64,000 nt of DNA from Bacillota bacterium (GCA_009784555.1 WRBO01000003.1:1-64000), one strand, 5' to 3'. Positions 35,799 to 45,965 are shown, counted from the stretch's first letter. Translations and numbers: made by a program. Notes: a model not told the origin generated them from the letters alone.

Positions 35799-37898
35799 AT
35801 GGCAAAGCAGGTGCTAAAGCGAGACGGAACAAGACAGGCGTACAACCGAAAGAAAATTGCGGACGCGATTTACAAAGCGGTAGAGGCATGCGGGGGGAGT
35901 GACCGTGCCCCATGCGAGGCAATCGCAGAGGCGGTAGAGGTTGAAATCACCGAGAACTTTACTGGCCGCAAAATCCCAAACGTGGAACAGGTCCAGGACA
36001 TCGTCGAACGTCACCTGATAAAGGCGGGCTATGACCAGGTTGCAAAGGCCTACATCCTTTACCGTGAAAAACGCCGCGGCGCGCGAGAGGAAAATGCCCT
36101 TATCGGTGCAACCATCCAAACGTTTGAAAAGTACCTGGGCGGCGATGACTTCGCTATAAAGGAAAACGCGAACCAACAAAAATCCGTTATGGGACTTATG
36201 AACTTTGTTCGCGAAGAATTTACAAAGCGTTACTGGCTGAACGAAGTATACCCATTTGAAATCGCCGAGGCTCACCGCAGCGCGACATTCCACATCCACG
36301 ACCTTGGATTCTTCGGCGCATATTGCGTGGGCTGGGACGTCAAACAAATCCTTATGATGGGCTTCACGGGCGTTCCGGGCAAGATTTCGTCCGCACCACC
36401 AAAACACTTCCGCACCGCATTGGGCCAAATCTGTAACGCCACATTCACGTTCCAAGGCGAAACTGCGGGGGCCCAGGCATGGAGTTCCTTCGACACCTAC
36501 TTGGCACCGTTCATTAAATACGACGGCCTAAACTATAAACAGGTTAAACAGGCTCTCCAAGAATTCGTATACAACATGAACGTTGCGACCCGCGTGGGCT
36601 TCCAATGTCCATTCAGCAACATCACCCTCGACCTAAAATGCCCAAAAACCCTCGCCAACGAACACGTCATCATCGGCGGGGAACCCCAGGCCGAAACATA
36701 CGCTCAATTCCAAGAGGAAATGGACATGTTCAACAAGGCCTTCTGTGAAATCATGCTGGCCGGCGACGCCCAGGGCAGGGTCTTCAGCTTCCCAATCCCA
36801 ACAATCAACATCACCACCGCAACCGACTGGAAATCACCCGTCATGGACGCAATTATGGAAATGACATGTAAATACGGAACACCGTACTTTGCAAACTTCG
36901 TGAACAGCGACCTGGACCCCGAGGACGCCGTATCCATGTGCTGCCGTCTCCGTCTGGACGTGTCCGAACTTCGTAAAAAGGGCGGCGGTCTCTTCGGCTC
37001 CAACCCATTGACGGGCAGTATCGGTGTCGTCACAATCAACCTCCCACGTCTGGGGTACAAAGCCGACAACGAGGCAGAGTTCTTTGAAAACCTCGAACGC
37101 ATCGCTAACATGGCGAAAAACAGTCTCGAAATCAAGAGAAAAATCGTCGAAGACCAAACGGTCAAGGGCCTGTACCCATACTGTAAATACTATCTCCAAG
37201 GCATCAAAGACGGCAAGGGCGCGTACTGGGCCAACCACTTCTCAACAATTGGTCTGGTCGGAATGCACGAATGTCTTCTGAACTTCCTGGGCGCGGACAA
37301 GGGCCTAGACACGGAAGAAGGCAACGCCTTCGCCGTGAAAATCCTTAACTTCCTGCGCGGCAAAATGCAAGAGTACCAGGCCGAAACGGGCAACGTCTAC
37401 AACCTAGAGGCCACACCAGGGGAGGGTACTCAACCGCGCTTTGCAATCATCGATAAAAAACGTTACCCTGATATCATCACCCAGGGCGGCGACACCCCAT
37501 ACTACTCCAACAGCAGCCAAATGCCGGTCGCGTTCACTGACGACGTGTTCAAGGCTGTCAAGATGCAAAACGAACTGCAATCCCTGTACACGGGCGGAAC
37601 GGTGTTGCACGTCTACATGGGCGAACGTCTCGAGGACAAAGAAACCGCGAAAAACCTCATCCAAAAAATCTTCAACTCGAACACTCTGCCATATGTTTCC
37701 CTAACCCCAACCTTCAGTGTCTGCGCCGAACACGGCTACCTAAAGGGTGAACAATGGACATGCCCAACATGTAAAGGCGACACCGAGGTCTGGAGTCGCG
37801 TCGTCGGCTTCCTACGACCTGTCCAAGACTATAACGCAGGAAAGCGCACAGAATACAAAGACAGGGTAAAATACAAGGTTTCAGGTAGCTGCAACTAA
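35799..37898 (+). CDS. nrdD: Class III anaerobic ribonucleoside-triphosphate reductase
   Basis: 699 residues. N-terminal ATP-cone (KRDGTRQAYNRKKIADAIYKAV) over about 90 residues senses ATP/dATP; the catalytic barrel follows; the C-terminus has the structural zinc site (CAEHG...CPTCKG) and the glycyl-radical motif RVVGFLRPVQDYNAGKRTEY, where the radical Gly lies in RVVGF. Makes dNTPs from NTPs under anoxia with formate as usual reductant. GGGAGG before ATG 35799 sets the start; an upstream in-frame ATG is not used. Followed by its activase, and under NrdR control. Confidence 0.96.
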   Translation: MAKQVLKRDGTRQAYNRKKIADAIYKAVEACGGSDRAPCEAIAEAVEVEITENFTGRKIPNVEQVQDIVERHLIKAGYDQVAKAYILYREKRRGAREENALIGATIQTFEKYLGGDDFAIKENANQQKSVMGLMNFVREEFTKRYWLNEVYPFEIAEAHRSATFHIHDLGFFGAYCVGWDVKQILMMGFTGVPGKISSAPPKHFRTALGQICNATFTFQGETAGAQAWSSFDTYLAPFIKYDGLNYKQVKQALQEFVYNMNVATRVGFQCPFSNITLDLKCPKTLANEHVIIGGEPQAETYAQFQEEMDMFNKAFCEIMLAGDAQGRVFSFPIPTINITTATDWKSPVMDAIMEMTCKYGTPYFANFVNSDLDPEDAVSMCCRLRLDVSELRKKGGGLFGSNPLTGSIGVVTINLPRLGYKADNEAEFFENLERIANMAKNSLEIKRKIVEDQTVKGLYPYCKYYLQGIKDGKGAYWANHFSTIGLVGMHECLLNFLGADKGLDTEEGNAFAVKILNFLRGKMQEYQAETGNVYNLEATPGEGTQPRFAIIDKKRYPDIITQGGDTPYYSNSSQMPVAFTDDVFKAVKMQNELQSLYTGGTVLHVYMGERLEDKETAKNLIQKIFNSNTLPYVSLTPTFSVCAEHGYLKGEQWTCPTCKGDTEVWSRVVGFLRPVQDYNAGKRTEYKDRVKYKVSGSCN

Positions 37899-37916
37899 AG
37901 AGGGGGCGGGGCAGGC

Positions 37917-38606
37917 ATGAAAATTGCAGGTTTCCAAAAAAACAGTTTCATAGACTTTCCGGGAAAGATAGCTTCGGTTATCTTTCTTGGCGGTTGTAAT
38001 ATGCGGTGTTATTACTGTCATAACTACAACATATTGTGTTCTTCGTCGAATACCCACGACTTCGCCAACATATTGCCGCAAATCCGCGACCAACTGGGTT
38101 TCATCGATGCGGTGGTAGTCAGCGGCGGTGAACCAACCCTATACCCGCACTTGGAACAACTGATTCGGGAAATCAAAGGCATGGGACTGCTCGTGAAACT
38201 GGACACAAACGGCACTAACCCCCGATTGATGAAAAAACTGGTGGGGGAGGGCTTGGTCGACTACGTGGCAATGGATATAAAGGCTGGGCCGACCAAATAC
38301 GACCAAATAACCATGGTCAAAAACCCAATGGACAAAATCCGCGAATCGATACAATTTCTAATTGGCCAGGATAATGTAAACTACATGTTCCGAACAACCT
38401 TGGCTCCAATTCTGGGGGCGGATGATATGGCCGAAATCGCCGAACTAATCCGCGGGGCGAAAACCTACCAAATCCAACAATTCGTTCCAAACGAATTCTC
38501 AAACGACCAATCTGTCATTATGTTCCCACATACACTTGCCATGGCCCAGGGTTTTGCTGATATAATAGGGGAGAGTGTGGGGGAGGTACTACTGCGTGGG
38601 TTCTAG
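37917..38606 (+). CDS. nrdG: Anaerobic RNR-activating radical SAM protein
   Basis: 229 residues with the radical SAM cluster Cys27-x3-Cys31-x2-Cys34 in CNMRCYYC; SGGEPTLYP binds SAM. Generates the glycyl radical on NrdD. The long form resembles pyruvate-formate-lyase-activase-like NrdG of Clostridia. Overlaps the lipoprotein gene start by 11 bases. Confidence 0.94.
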   Translation: MKIAGFQKNSFIDFPGKIASVIFLGGCNMRCYYCHNYNILCSSSNTHDFANILPQIRDQLGFIDAVVVSGGEPTLYPHLEQLIREIKGMGLLVKLDTNGTNPRLMKKLVGEGLVDYVAMDIKAGPTKYDQITMVKNPMDKIRESIQFLIGQDNVNYMFRTTLAPILGADDMAEIAELIRGAKTYQIQQFVPNEFSNDQSVIMFPHTLAMAQGFADIIGESVGEVLLRGF

Positions 38607-39126
38607 GGGCAAATCACTCGTAATTGTGTTGCTTCTATGTGTCATAACACTATCTCTTGTGGGCTGTGCGTCGCGTACCCCCGACAATCCGCCTGATGTC
38701 GGGCCTGATTTGCCCAACGTCCATCACTTTGAACGTCGTGTGTTTGAACTAACAAACATCGAACGGGAACTTCATGGCTTGCACCCCCTGATATGGGATT
38801 ACACATTATGGACGGCGGCCCGTGACCATTCCCTGGATATGGAGGGGAACAATATCTTCGGCCACACGGGCTCGGACGGCACAACTCCGCGCCAACGCAT
38901 CGAACGGGCGGGAATAACATGGGCAACGGGGTGGAGCGAAAACGTCGCCCGTGGCCAAATAAGGCCCGAAGATGTCGTCGCCGCATGGATGAATTCGCCT
39001 GGACACCGTGACAATATCCTGCGCGTGACCTCAACACATATGGGCGTGGGCTACATCGAACGACGGCCTGGCGGCTTGGCCATTTCTCCGACATACTGGA
39101 CGCAAAAGTTTGTACGCATACCGTAA
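38596..39126 (+). CDS. CAP/SCP-domain lipoprotein
   Basis: 176 residues. Signal peptide with lipobox SLVGC (about residue 21-25). The CAP fold follows: NIERELHGLHPLIWDYTLWTAARDHSLDMEGNNIFGHTG, and the SENVARG and AAWMNSPGHRDNIL motifs with the conserved His and Glu. GTG at 38596 is chosen because GGAGGTA lies nine bases upstream; longer in-frame starts overlap nrdG further. Bacterial CAP proteins (e.g. YkwD) are secreted; the function is unclear. Confidence 0.9.
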   Translation: MGSRGKSLVIVLLLCVITLSLVGCASRTPDNPPDVGPDLPNVHHFERRVFELTNIERELHGLHPLIWDYTLWTAARDHSLDMEGNNIFGHTGSDGTTPRQRIERAGITWATGWSENVARGQIRPEDVVAAWMNSPGHRDNILRVTSTHMGVGYIERRPGGLAISPTYWTQKFVRIP

Positions 39127-39164
39127 ACGGTCAATGTTCATCGGTGTTTTTTGGTGCTATCCGT

Positions 39165-39193
39165 TTGTCATTGGACGAAATTTGTGCTAGGGT
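39165..39193 (+). promoter_or_regulatory. Promoter of the topoisomerase operon, probably leaderless
   Basis: TTGTCA (39165-39170), 17-bp spacer, TGC-TAGGGT (TAGGGT 39188-39193), five bases before ATG 39199. The AGGGTGGA there could also serve as a short ribosome binding site if initiation is further upstream. Confidence 0.55.
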
Positions 39194-39198
39194 GGATT

Positions 39199-41217
39199 AT
39201 GACAGCAGAGTATACCTCATCTAAAATCCAGGTTCTCGAGGGCCTGAACGCCGTGCGGATGCGCCCAGGTATGTACATAGGCAGCACAGGGACAAAAGGC
39301 CTCCATCACCTCCTGTGGGAAATTGTCGATAACGCGATTGACGAACTGGCTAACGGCTTTGGAACCGAAATGACTGTAACATTGCACCGGGACGGCTCCG
39401 CCTCAGTAGAGGACAATGGCCGCGGTATCCCCGTCGACACCCACCCACAACTAAAGGTCAGCGGGGTCGAGGTCGTCTTCACCCAACTGCACGCGGGCGG
39501 CAAATTCGGCGGCGATAACTACAGCTACAGCGGCGGTCTCCACGGTGTCGGTGCCTCGGTTACAAACGCCCTCTCCGAATATTGCGAGGTCTCGGTCTAC
39601 AAAAAATGGCGCGAGTACTTTGTTCGGTTCAGCCCGAAACAGGTCGGCGACAAAATGCAATACGGCGCGGCCGAGGCTCCGCTCAAGGAACTGGGCAAAA
39701 CAAACAAGCAGGGTACACGGGTGAAATTCTTCCCCGACCGCGTAATGTTCAAAGGCGCAACTTTCAACAACGACACGGTTAATAAAAGGCTAAAGGAACT
39801 GGCCTTCCTAAACAAAGGCATCCAAATCACCTTCACGGATGAACGCGTTGACGTGGAAGACAACGAAGACGGCGAAATAGCCGAGGTTGTCTACAAATAC
39901 GACGGCGGTCTCTCCGACTTTGTTCGATACCTGAACGAAAACAAGAGCCCTATTTACAACGAACCATTCCTATGCGAGGGCCAGGGGCCAAGTATAGCCA
40001 TCGCATTCTCCATCCAACACAACGACTCGTATTCGGAATCGGTCTTTTCCTATGTAAACAACATTCCAACGTCCGAGGGTGGTACACACGAAACTGGTTT
40101 CAAAATGGCCCTGACCCGTGCATTCAACCAAATCGCCAAACAAAACGGAATGGTAAAGGAAAAGGAAACGGCCCTGCTCGGCGAAGACTACCGCGAGGGT
40201 ATGACGGCCGTACTCGCAATCAAAATGCGCGAGGTTCAATTCGAGGGTCAAACCAAAACAAAATTGGGCAACCCCGAGGCCAAGAGCGAGGTCGAACAAT
40301 TCGCCTACGCAAACATCCTGGAACACTTCAAAGACGTTGACAAAAACCCGAAAAAGAAACAACTGTTCGAGGCAATCCTAAACAAAGCCAAGGGTGCGGC
40401 CCGCGTTCGTGAATCGGCCCGCCGTGCAAAGGAAATAGCAAGGCAAAAAAACAGCATCGATGGCGGAATTCTTATTGGAAAGTTAAGCAGCTGTACTGGA
40501 CGCCGCGCTGAAATGAACGAACTGTATATCGTCGAGGGGGACTCTGCGGGTGGAACGGCAAAGGTCGCACGGGACAGGTCTTTCCAGGCCATCTTGCCCC
40601 TGCGCGGTAAACCATTGAATGCCGAGAAAAAACGCCTTGACCAGGTTCTGGATAACGAGGAATTCCGAACAATCATCTCCGCCCTCGGCACCTCCATAGG
40701 CGAGGACTTTAACCTCGAAAACCTAAAATACCACAAAGTCATCGTCATGGCCGACGCGGACCAGGACGGTGCCCACATCCGCGCAATCCTCCTGACATTC
40801 TTTTACCGCTACATGCGACAACTTATTACCGAGGGACATGTCTACATCGGAATGCCACCATTGTATAAATTGTACCGAAAAGACTTCTCGGCATACGCCT
40901 ACGACGAAGAGGAACTGCGCACCCTAACCGCCAAAAACAAGGGAACTATCCAGCGGTACAAGGGTCTTGGTGAAATGAACGCCGACCAACTATGGGAAAC
41001 GACAATGGACCCAAAACAACGAAAACTTTGCAAGGTCACTCTGGACGATGCGGCAATGGCGGAAAAACTCATAACAACCCTAATGGGCGATAATATAGAG
41101 AGCAGGAAAGAATACATCTCAAAACATGCAAACTTTAATAAACAAGAAAACTTTGCAACAAAAGCCGTAAAACAAAAAGTTGATATCCCAGCAGCGGCCA
41201 GCGGGGAGGTGGCGTAA
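39199..41217 (+). CDS. parE: Type IIA topoisomerase ATPase subunit (ParE/GyrB-like)
   Basis: 672 residues. GHKL ATPase: [75 protein letters not shown]. Supplies ATP-driven strand passage with the breakage subunit encoded one base downstream. Whether it is topoisomerase IV or gyrase cannot be told from this alone; the pair lies far from an expected dnaA-gyrBA locus, so ParE is favoured. Confidence 0.9.
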   Translation: MTAEYTSSKIQVLEGLNAVRMRPGMYIGSTGTKGLHHLLWEIVDNAIDELANGFGTEMTVTLHRDGSASVEDNGRGIPVDTHPQLKVSGVEVVFTQLHAGGKFGGDNYSYSGGLHGVGASVTNALSEYCEVSVYKKWREYFVRFSPKQVGDKMQYGAAEAPLKELGKTNKQGTRVKFFPDRVMFKGATFNNDTVNKRLKELAFLNKGIQITFTDERVDVEDNEDGEIAEVVYKYDGGLSDFVRYLNENKSPIYNEPFLCEGQGPSIAIAFSIQHNDSYSESVFSYVNNIPTSEGGTHETGFKMALTRAFNQIAKQNGMVKEKETALLGEDYREGMTAVLAIKMREVQFEGQTKTKLGNPEAKSEVEQFAYANILEHFKDVDKNPKKKQLFEAILNKAKGAARVRESARRAKEIARQKNSIDGGILIGKLSSCTGRRAEMNELYIVEGDSAGGTAKVARDRSFQAILPLRGKPLNAEKKRLDQVLDNEEFRTIISALGTSIGEDFNLENLKYHKVIVMADADQDGAHIRAILLTFFYRYMRQLITEGHVYIGMPPLYKLYRKDFSAYAYDEEELRTLTAKNKGTIQRYKGLGEMNADQLWETTMDPKQRKLCKVTLDDAAMAEKLITTLMGDNIESRKEYISKHANFNKQENFATKAVKQKVDIPAAASGEVA

Positions 41218-41218
41218 G

Positions 41219-43912
41219 ATGGACGAGAACAAAGGAAAAGACAAAAAAGACCATATCATAACAAACGCGGATGAAATCATAGAAATCGCCGAGGCCGATA
41301 AAAACATCCCCGACCCCGCCGATGCAAAGGGCGGGGCATTCCGCGGTTACGGCCCGGCAAAATCTAAAAAGAACCACGGGCACAGCGAATTTGAAAAACC
41401 CGAAGAACACACAACTGACGAGGGTGGGACTCTCATCTACAAAAACCTATCCCAAGTCATGCACGAGAGCATGATTCCATATTCCGAATATGTCATACTC
41501 GACCGTGCTTTGCCGCGGGTAGAGGACGGCCTAAAACCGGTACAACGGCGTGTGTTGTTTGCAATGCACGATATGGGATTGCTTCCCGACCGACCATATC
41601 GAAAATCGGCTGGTATAGTGGGTGAATGTCTTGGTAAATACCACCCGCACGGCGACACCTCGGTCTACGATGCCATGGTGCGCTTGGCCCAACCATTCAA
41701 CATGAACATGCCACTGGTAATTGGCCAGGGTAACTTCGGTTCGGAAGACGGTGACCCACCGGCTGCTATGCGTTATACCGAGGCTAAATTAAGCCCCCTC
41801 GCCCTCGAACTCCTACGCGACATTGACAAGGAAACGGTTCCATTCTCCCTCACCTTCGATGACCGAAACGTCGAACCTGACATTCTGCCTGGACGGTACC
41901 CAAACCTCCTCACAAACGGCGCAACTGGTATCGCGGTTGGTCTGGCAACGAACATACCACCGCATAACCTGGCCGAGGTCATCGACGCCCACATTGCTTA
42001 CATCGACAACCCGCGTATTACATTGCCTGCAATTATGAAAATAATAAAGGGTCCCGATTTCCCAACGGCTGGTTTCGTCATAACGGGCGATGACCTTGTC
42101 CGTGCCTACACAACGGGAAAGGGCAAGGTCATCATGCGTGGACGGGTGCATATTGAAATTGAACCGGGTGACAGGCGGAACATAGTGATAAGTGAACTGC
42201 CGTACCAGGTCAACAAAGTAACTCTGCAACGTAACATCGCCGACCTGCGAGAGGCCAAAAAAGGCATTCTCCAAGGCATATCCGAAATAAGGGACGAATC
42301 CGACCGTAAAGGTATGCGTGTCGTAATAAAGGTCAAAAACGGCTTCGATGCCCGCGCAATCTCGGAACTACTGTTCAAACACACAAACCTGCAATGTAAC
42401 TACAACATTAACATGGTCGCAATCGCAAACGGGAAACCGCGCCTGCTCGGCCTGATGCAACTCATCCAATACTATTGCGAATACCAACGCGAAATCATCC
42501 TCAAACGCTGTATCCACGACCTGCACCAGGCACGGGAAAGGGCACACATCCTCGAGGGGCTCCTTGTCGCAATCAAAAACATCGACGAAGTCGTGCGAAT
42601 AATAAAGACCAGTAAACACACGACCGAGGCCCGTGGCCGCCTGCGCGAGGCATTTGAATTAAGCGAAAAACAAGCCCAAGCCATCCTCGACCTGCGTCTG
42701 GCTCGATTGACCAGTCTCGAGGTCTACAAACTGGAACAAGAACTCGAGGAACTCAAAAAACTCATCGAAAAGTTGGAAAAAATCATCGCATCCAAACGCC
42801 TCCAATACGAAGAAGTCAAAAAAGAAATGCTCGAAATCAAGCGCAAGCACAAGGTAGAGAGGCGCAGTAAAATCCTCGCCAAAATCGAAGACGCAATTGT
42901 AACGGCCGACGACGATGCAAAACCTGTGGAAGAGGTCGTAATTGCCCTCACCGCGGGCGGCACAATCAAACGCATGTCGGCAAAACACTTCTCAATGTCA
43001 CAAACCGAATTCAAAGACGGCATGGGCCTGTTTGAAACACATACAAACATCCTCTCAACCCAAACTGACAAACTGCTCTATATCTTTACCCAATCTGGCA
43101 ACTGTTACAAAATTGACGCGGGGGATATCCCTGAATGTAAACTGCGTGACAAAGGACTGAAACTTGGTCAACTGTTCAAGGGTGCACCCGAAACCGAACT
43201 GCCTGTATCCGTCTACGCAATCGTACACGAACAACTCCCAGCCGAAGAAGACGAATCCAAAGACAAAAAAGAAAAAGCCAAAAAGGAAAAAGGCCCGGGC
43301 CTGTCGCCCGAACTGGTATGGCTGTCCAAATACGGAATGATTAAACGCTCAACATGGACGGAGAGCTGCGGCGTCATCAAATCTGTATTCCAATGCGGCA
43401 AACTTACCCGCGACGACGATGCAATACTAACGGTGGACGAGTTCAGGGCGGGGGACAAAATCCTCCTCCTAACAACAACGGGCATGGTCTTGCACGCAAC
43501 AACGGGGGACGTACCTGTCCAGGGACGTATTGCCGGTGGTGTCAAGGGCATCAACTTCGGCACTGAAACCGAATGGTGTGCATGTAACGCGGTCGCGGGT
43601 GCGGACACGTTCTTGGTCGCCGTCACAAACAAAGGCAACGTAAAACGTACGGCGGTAAAGGGCATTGAAAAAATGGTTCGCTACCGAAAGGGCCTGCAAT
43701 TCGGCGGCTTGGACAAAAACGAAGAAATCATCTTCGGCGCAATCGCCCGCGGTGACGAGGACATCGTTGTCAAAACGGAAGAGGGCGCTGTCGCATCATG
43801 CCCGGTCGAAAAAATCCCGTTGACCGAACGTACTGGCAAATTCCGCCAATTCCCACTAAAACCAAACCTAAAGCCAGTCGAGGGCTGGGTACACCAAAGA
43901 ACAAAGAGGTAG
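41219..43912 (+). CDS. parC: Type IIA topoisomerase breakage-reunion subunit (ParC/GyrA-like)
   Basis: 897 residues. N-terminal breakage domain with catalytic Tyr in [10 protein letters not shown]; the C-terminal beta-pinwheel repeats ([49 protein letters not shown]) are present. A GyrA-box-like segment ([11 protein letters not shown]) is seen but is not the canonical QRRGGRG, favouring ParC. A charged 55-residue N-terminal extension precedes the core. GGGGAGG overlaps the parE end. Confidence 0.88.
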   Translation: MDENKGKDKKDHIITNADEIIEIAEADKNIPDPADAKGGAFRGYGPAKSKKNHGHSEFEKPEEHTTDEGGTLIYKNLSQVMHESMIPYSEYVILDRALPRVEDGLKPVQRRVLFAMHDMGLLPDRPYRKSAGIVGECLGKYHPHGDTSVYDAMVRLAQPFNMNMPLVIGQGNFGSEDGDPPAAMRYTEAKLSPLALELLRDIDKETVPFSLTFDDRNVEPDILPGRYPNLLTNGATGIAVGLATNIPPHNLAEVIDAHIAYIDNPRITLPAIMKIIKGPDFPTAGFVITGDDLVRAYTTGKGKVIMRGRVHIEIEPGDRRNIVISELPYQVNKVTLQRNIADLREAKKGILQGISEIRDESDRKGMRVVIKVKNGFDARAISELLFKHTNLQCNYNINMVAIANGKPRLLGLMQLIQYYCEYQREIILKRCIHDLHQARERAHILEGLLVAIKNIDEVVRIIKTSKHTTEARGRLREAFELSEKQAQAILDLRLARLTSLEVYKLEQELEELKKLIEKLEKIIASKRLQYEEVKKEMLEIKRKHKVERRSKILAKIEDAIVTADDDAKPVEEVVIALTAGGTIKRMSAKHFSMSQTEFKDGMGLFETHTNILSTQTDKLLYIFTQSGNCYKIDAGDIPECKLRDKGLKLGQLFKGAPETELPVSVYAIVHEQLPAEEDESKDKKEKAKKEKGPGLSPELVWLSKYGMIKRSTWTESCGVIKSVFQCGKLTRDDDAILTVDEFRAGDKILLLTTTGMVLHATTGDVPVQGRIAGGVKGINFGTETEWCACNAVAGADTFLVAVTNKGNVKRTAVKGIEKMVRYRKGLQFGGLDKNEEIIFGAIARGDEDIVVKTEEGAVASCPVEKIPLTERTGKFRQFPLKPNLKPVEGWVHQRTKR

Positions 43913-43920
43913 AGGTAAGT

Positions 43921-44388
43921 ATGGGGGAAGACAAGCCATATTGCGGTCCAGGGGTCACCCCTGGGAAAATTCTGGGCATCGACTATGGTATGCGACGCAT
44001 AGGTATTGCTGTGACCGACCAAAACGGCACTTTTGCCTCGCCTCTGGCTGTCATACCAAACCACGGTCACAAAAAAACCGCGGCCGCCCTCGCCGACCTC
44101 ATCAAACGGGAGGGGGTCGAACTGGTCGTCATGGGCCTGCCTCTGTACCGCGACGGTAACGAAAGTCCCATGTCCACCGCCGTGCGTGAATTCGCCGCGG
44201 TCTTGGCGGAAACGGGGGTTGCGGTCACCTTCTGGGAAGAAAGTCACACCAGCCAAAGGGCAGAAGACCACATCAAAAACACCCTGGGCATACGCAATCC
44301 AAAGAAAATTGCGGAAATCGTGGACAAGATGGCGGCCTATATGATACTTTCTGAATATATAGACTGCAATAAAACAACAAGGAGATAA
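43921..44388 (+). CDS. ruvX: RuvX/YqgF Holliday junction resolvase-like nuclease
   Basis: 155 residues. RNase H-like fold: ILGIDYGMRRIGIAVTD (catalytic Asp), VVMGLPLYRDGNESPMSTAVREFA and FWEESHTSQRAED. Family members process pre-16S rRNA. The first 15 residues (MGEDKPYCGPGVTPG) are additional and include residues coded by palindrome family 1; the natural RuvX start would be just before ILGIDYG. GAGGTAAG precedes the ATG. Confidence 0.93.
   Translation: MGEDKPYCGPGVTPGKILGIDYGMRRIGIAVTDQNGTFASPLAVIPNHGHKKTAAALADLIKREGVELVVMGLPLYRDGNESPMSTAVREFAAVLAETGVAVTFWEESHTSQRAEDHIKNTLGIRNPKKIAEIVDKMAAYMILSEYIDCNKTTRR
43948..43964 (-). repeat. Palindrome family 1, copy 3 (inside ruvX)
   Basis: CCAGGGGTCACCCCTGG within the ruvX N-terminal extension, translated as GPGVTPG. 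Opposite orientation to the rplB and rpsH copies. Confidence 0.8.
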
Positions 44389-44392
44389 AACA

Positions 44393-44593
44393 ATGGCAAA
44401 GCGAAAAGTGGCAAAAATAACAAACGACTGTATTAACTGTATGGCATGTGCATCGGTGTGTGATTTCGATGCAATCCGCGAGGCCGAGAGCGGCGAAAAG
44501 CACGAGGTCATCCCCGAAAACTGTACATATTGCCAAACATGTATGGGAATGTGCCCGGTTTCGGCAATAATCGAGGACACAGTAACAGAGTAG
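44393..44593 (+). CDS. 2[4Fe-4S] ferredoxin
   Basis: 66 residues. Two cluster motifs, CINCMACASVC and CTYCQTCMGMCP, the second with the usual Pro. The first lacks the Pro after its last Cys. Small low-potential electron carrier typical of anaerobes. Four bases after ruvX. Confidence 0.92.
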   Translation: MAKRKVAKITNDCINCMACASVCDFDAIREAESGEKHEVIPENCTYCQTCMGMCPVSAIIEDTVTE

Positions 44594-44607
44594 AGGGAGA
44601 ACAACCA

Positions 44608-44916
44608 ATGGCAAAAAAAGACGAAATAATGGAAGAGGGCGAGGACTTAACCCTCCTAACCCGATTGCTTGATGACGAAAACGACGAAAACATAATCCTG
44701 TTCGACGAAAACGGGGACGAGGTCGAACTGGAGCAGGTCGGCATGGTTCCATATAATCGGGAACTCTATGCAATCCTGCGCCCAATCGACGCGGACGAAG
44801 ACAGTGCGGCGGTGTTCCGGGTAGACACCGAGGACGAGGAATCCCTAACCGCGGTCGAAGACGACGCCCTCGCAACAAAAATCCTCGACCTATACAACGC
44901 AACAATCCAAGGGTAG
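44608..44916 (+). CDS. DUF1292 family protein
   Basis: 102 residues, highly acidic. The DUF1292 core (LDDENDENIILFDENGDEVELEQVGMVPYNRELYAILRPID) is present; family members usually lie near ruvX in Bacillota, as here. Function unknown. Start at ATG 44608 with GAGGGAG; longer in-frame starts overlap the ferredoxin. Confidence 0.85.
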   Translation: MAKKDEIMEEGEDLTLLTRLLDDENDENIILFDENGDEVELEQVGMVPYNRELYAILRPIDADEDSAAVFRVDTEDEESLTAVEDDALATKILDLYNATIQG

Positions 44917-44937
44917 AAGGAGGCCCCTACATGCGCA

Positions 44938-45147
44938 TTAATCCTCCAACCCTATAAGGAAGTCGGCCGACACGCCGAAGAATTTCGCCAATTTGTAAAT
45001 TGCATCCGCCGATGGCATATTGTTACAATTCTCCCAATCATAAACCGAGGCACTGCTTGCTCCGATTGCTTTTCCCAATGTTTTCATCGACAGACCTTTC
45101 TCTGCTCTTAACTCTTTCAACCTCTCGGAAAATATTTTCAAATCCAT
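44938..45147 (-). CDS. XRE-family DNA-binding regulator
   Basis: 69 residues, almost only a helix-turn-helix: FSERLKELRAEKGLSMKTLGKAIGASSASVYDWENCNNMPSADAIYKLAKFFGVSADFLIGL. I start it at the Met of MDLKIF (45147) because the upstream in-frame extension has no homology look. Divergent from the 72-aa gene; likely represses the shared intergenic region. Its stop is close to the convergent DUF1292 gene. Confidence 0.85.
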   Translation of the reverse strand: MDLKIFSERLKELRAEKGLSMKTLGKAIGASSASVYDWENCNNMPSADAIYKLAKFFGVSADFLIGLED

Positions 45148-45170
45148 ATATTTGATATTACTCGCTATAC

Positions 45171-45223
45171 CGAACAAATCGCTTGCATGTTCGCTACTCC
45201 GAATGATAAAATGTTTTATTCGG
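45171..45223. promoter_or_regulatory. Divergent promoter/operator region of the XRE pair
   Basis: For the + gene: TTGCAT (45183), 18-bp spacer, TAAAAT (45207-45212). Two inverted repeats overlap it: CGAACA..TGTTCG (45171-45176/45188-45193) and CCGAAT..ATTCGG (45199-45204/45218-45223), candidate XRE operators. Confidence 0.6.
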
Positions 45224-45242
45224 AAAGGCGAACGGGGGAAAT

Positions 45243-45461
45243 ATGAACGAACTGGAACAATACACGGAAGACTTGCACGAGTTTTCACTATATATAAACA
45301 GAGTAGAAGAAATCGCCAATACCCTAGGCATCCCTCTCAAATCCATGTACATTGATTTCACCCCCGCCCGCTGGCTGGTCGATTACCTTAATGGTTATAT
45401 TGACTGTATGCTCGCAAATAACTTATCAACAAATGTCAGTAACCCTCTTGACCCTAAATAA
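45243..45461 (+). CDS. Small protein of unknown function, 72 aa
   Basis: GGGGGAA ribosome binding site. Acidic N-terminal helix (MNELEQYTEDLHEFSLYINRVEEIANTLG) and a WLVDYLNGYIDCML segment. No family recognised. The divergent XRE regulator next to it could make this a regulator-effector pair, but nothing shows toxicity. Its 3' end overlaps the promoter of poly-C element 2. Confidence 0.5.
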   Translation: MNELEQYTEDLHEFSLYINRVEEIANTLGIPLKSMYIDFTPARWLVDYLNGYIDCMLANNLSTNVSNPLDPK

Positions 45462-45758
45462 TTCCATGTTACTGTAACATGGAGGGACGAAACATATGGA
45501 GCAAATAATTTTCGCCAGGCCGAGGACAAGCGGAAACGGCCTACCCACAAATGAAGCTCATTTCACTATGACCATGGTGGTCTTTCCGCCTCCACAGGCC
45601 AAGAAAATTCATTTGTCCACTATGTTTCGTCCCAACGCCACCTGTCCGCGTTCGGAATTCCGAAAACCCCCCCCCAACAAAAAACGCAAAAGTAAAAAAA
45701 CCCCCCCCAAGGCTTCGCCTTCGGACCAAACGAAAATTCTTCGAATTTTGTCCGAACT
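45433..45758 (+). ncRNA. Poly-C structured element 2 (candidate ncRNA)
   Basis: ATGTCA (45433), TTGACC (45448-45453), 16-bp spacer ending CATGT, TACTGT (45470-45475); the -10 lies in the palindrome CCATGTTACTGTAACATGG. Predicted start near 45482. Arms GGACGAAACATA (45485-45496) and TATGTTTCGTCC (45621-45632) close a long hairpin with further inner pairing (AATAATTTTC/GAAAATTCATT, GCGGAAA/TTTCCGC). Then C9 (45667-45675) and C8 (45701-45708), 25 nt apart; GGCTTCGCC; hairpin AAAATTC-TTC-GAATTTT; CGAACT (45753-45758). A long in-frame stretch here is not considered coding. Confidence 0.6.
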
Positions 45759-45815
45759 ATTTGGTTTGCACTGCGTGCGCATCACACACGGCTTCGCCCT
45801 CGGGCCAAACGCTCG
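45709..45815 (+). repeat. GGCTTCGCC-TCGG-CCAAACG hairpin repeats
   Basis: Two copies of a GGCTTCGCCNTCGG(A/G)CCAAACG unit (from 45711 and 45790), with a third in element 3 (from 61459). The second copy lies downstream of element 2. Confidence 0.45.
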
Positions 45816-45831
45816 GTCAAACACAAAACAC

Positions 45832-45861
45832 TTGATTTCGGGAGGGCACATGGTGTATACT
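45832..45861 (+). promoter_or_regulatory. rpsB promoter
   Basis: TTGATT (45832-45837), 18-bp spacer, TATACT (45856-45861). It is separate from the element 2 promoter. Confidence 0.65.
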
Positions 45862-45870
45862 TATTGGTAT

Positions 45871-45960
45871 AATCACTCTTTCGGTGATTCCTTGCCTGTT
45901 GCCCCATACGGGGTGGGCCAGGGGAGCTTGAACGGAAAGAGGGTGAAAAAACAGGAGGTT
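45871..45960 (+). promoter_or_regulatory. rpsB mRNA leader with hairpins
   Basis: AATCAC..GTGATT (45871-45889) and CCCCATACGGGG (45902-45913) precede an AGGAGG ribosome binding site. S2 autoregulates via its leader in several phyla; a similar control here is only possible. Confidence 0.35.
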
Positions 45961-45965
45961 TTTTA

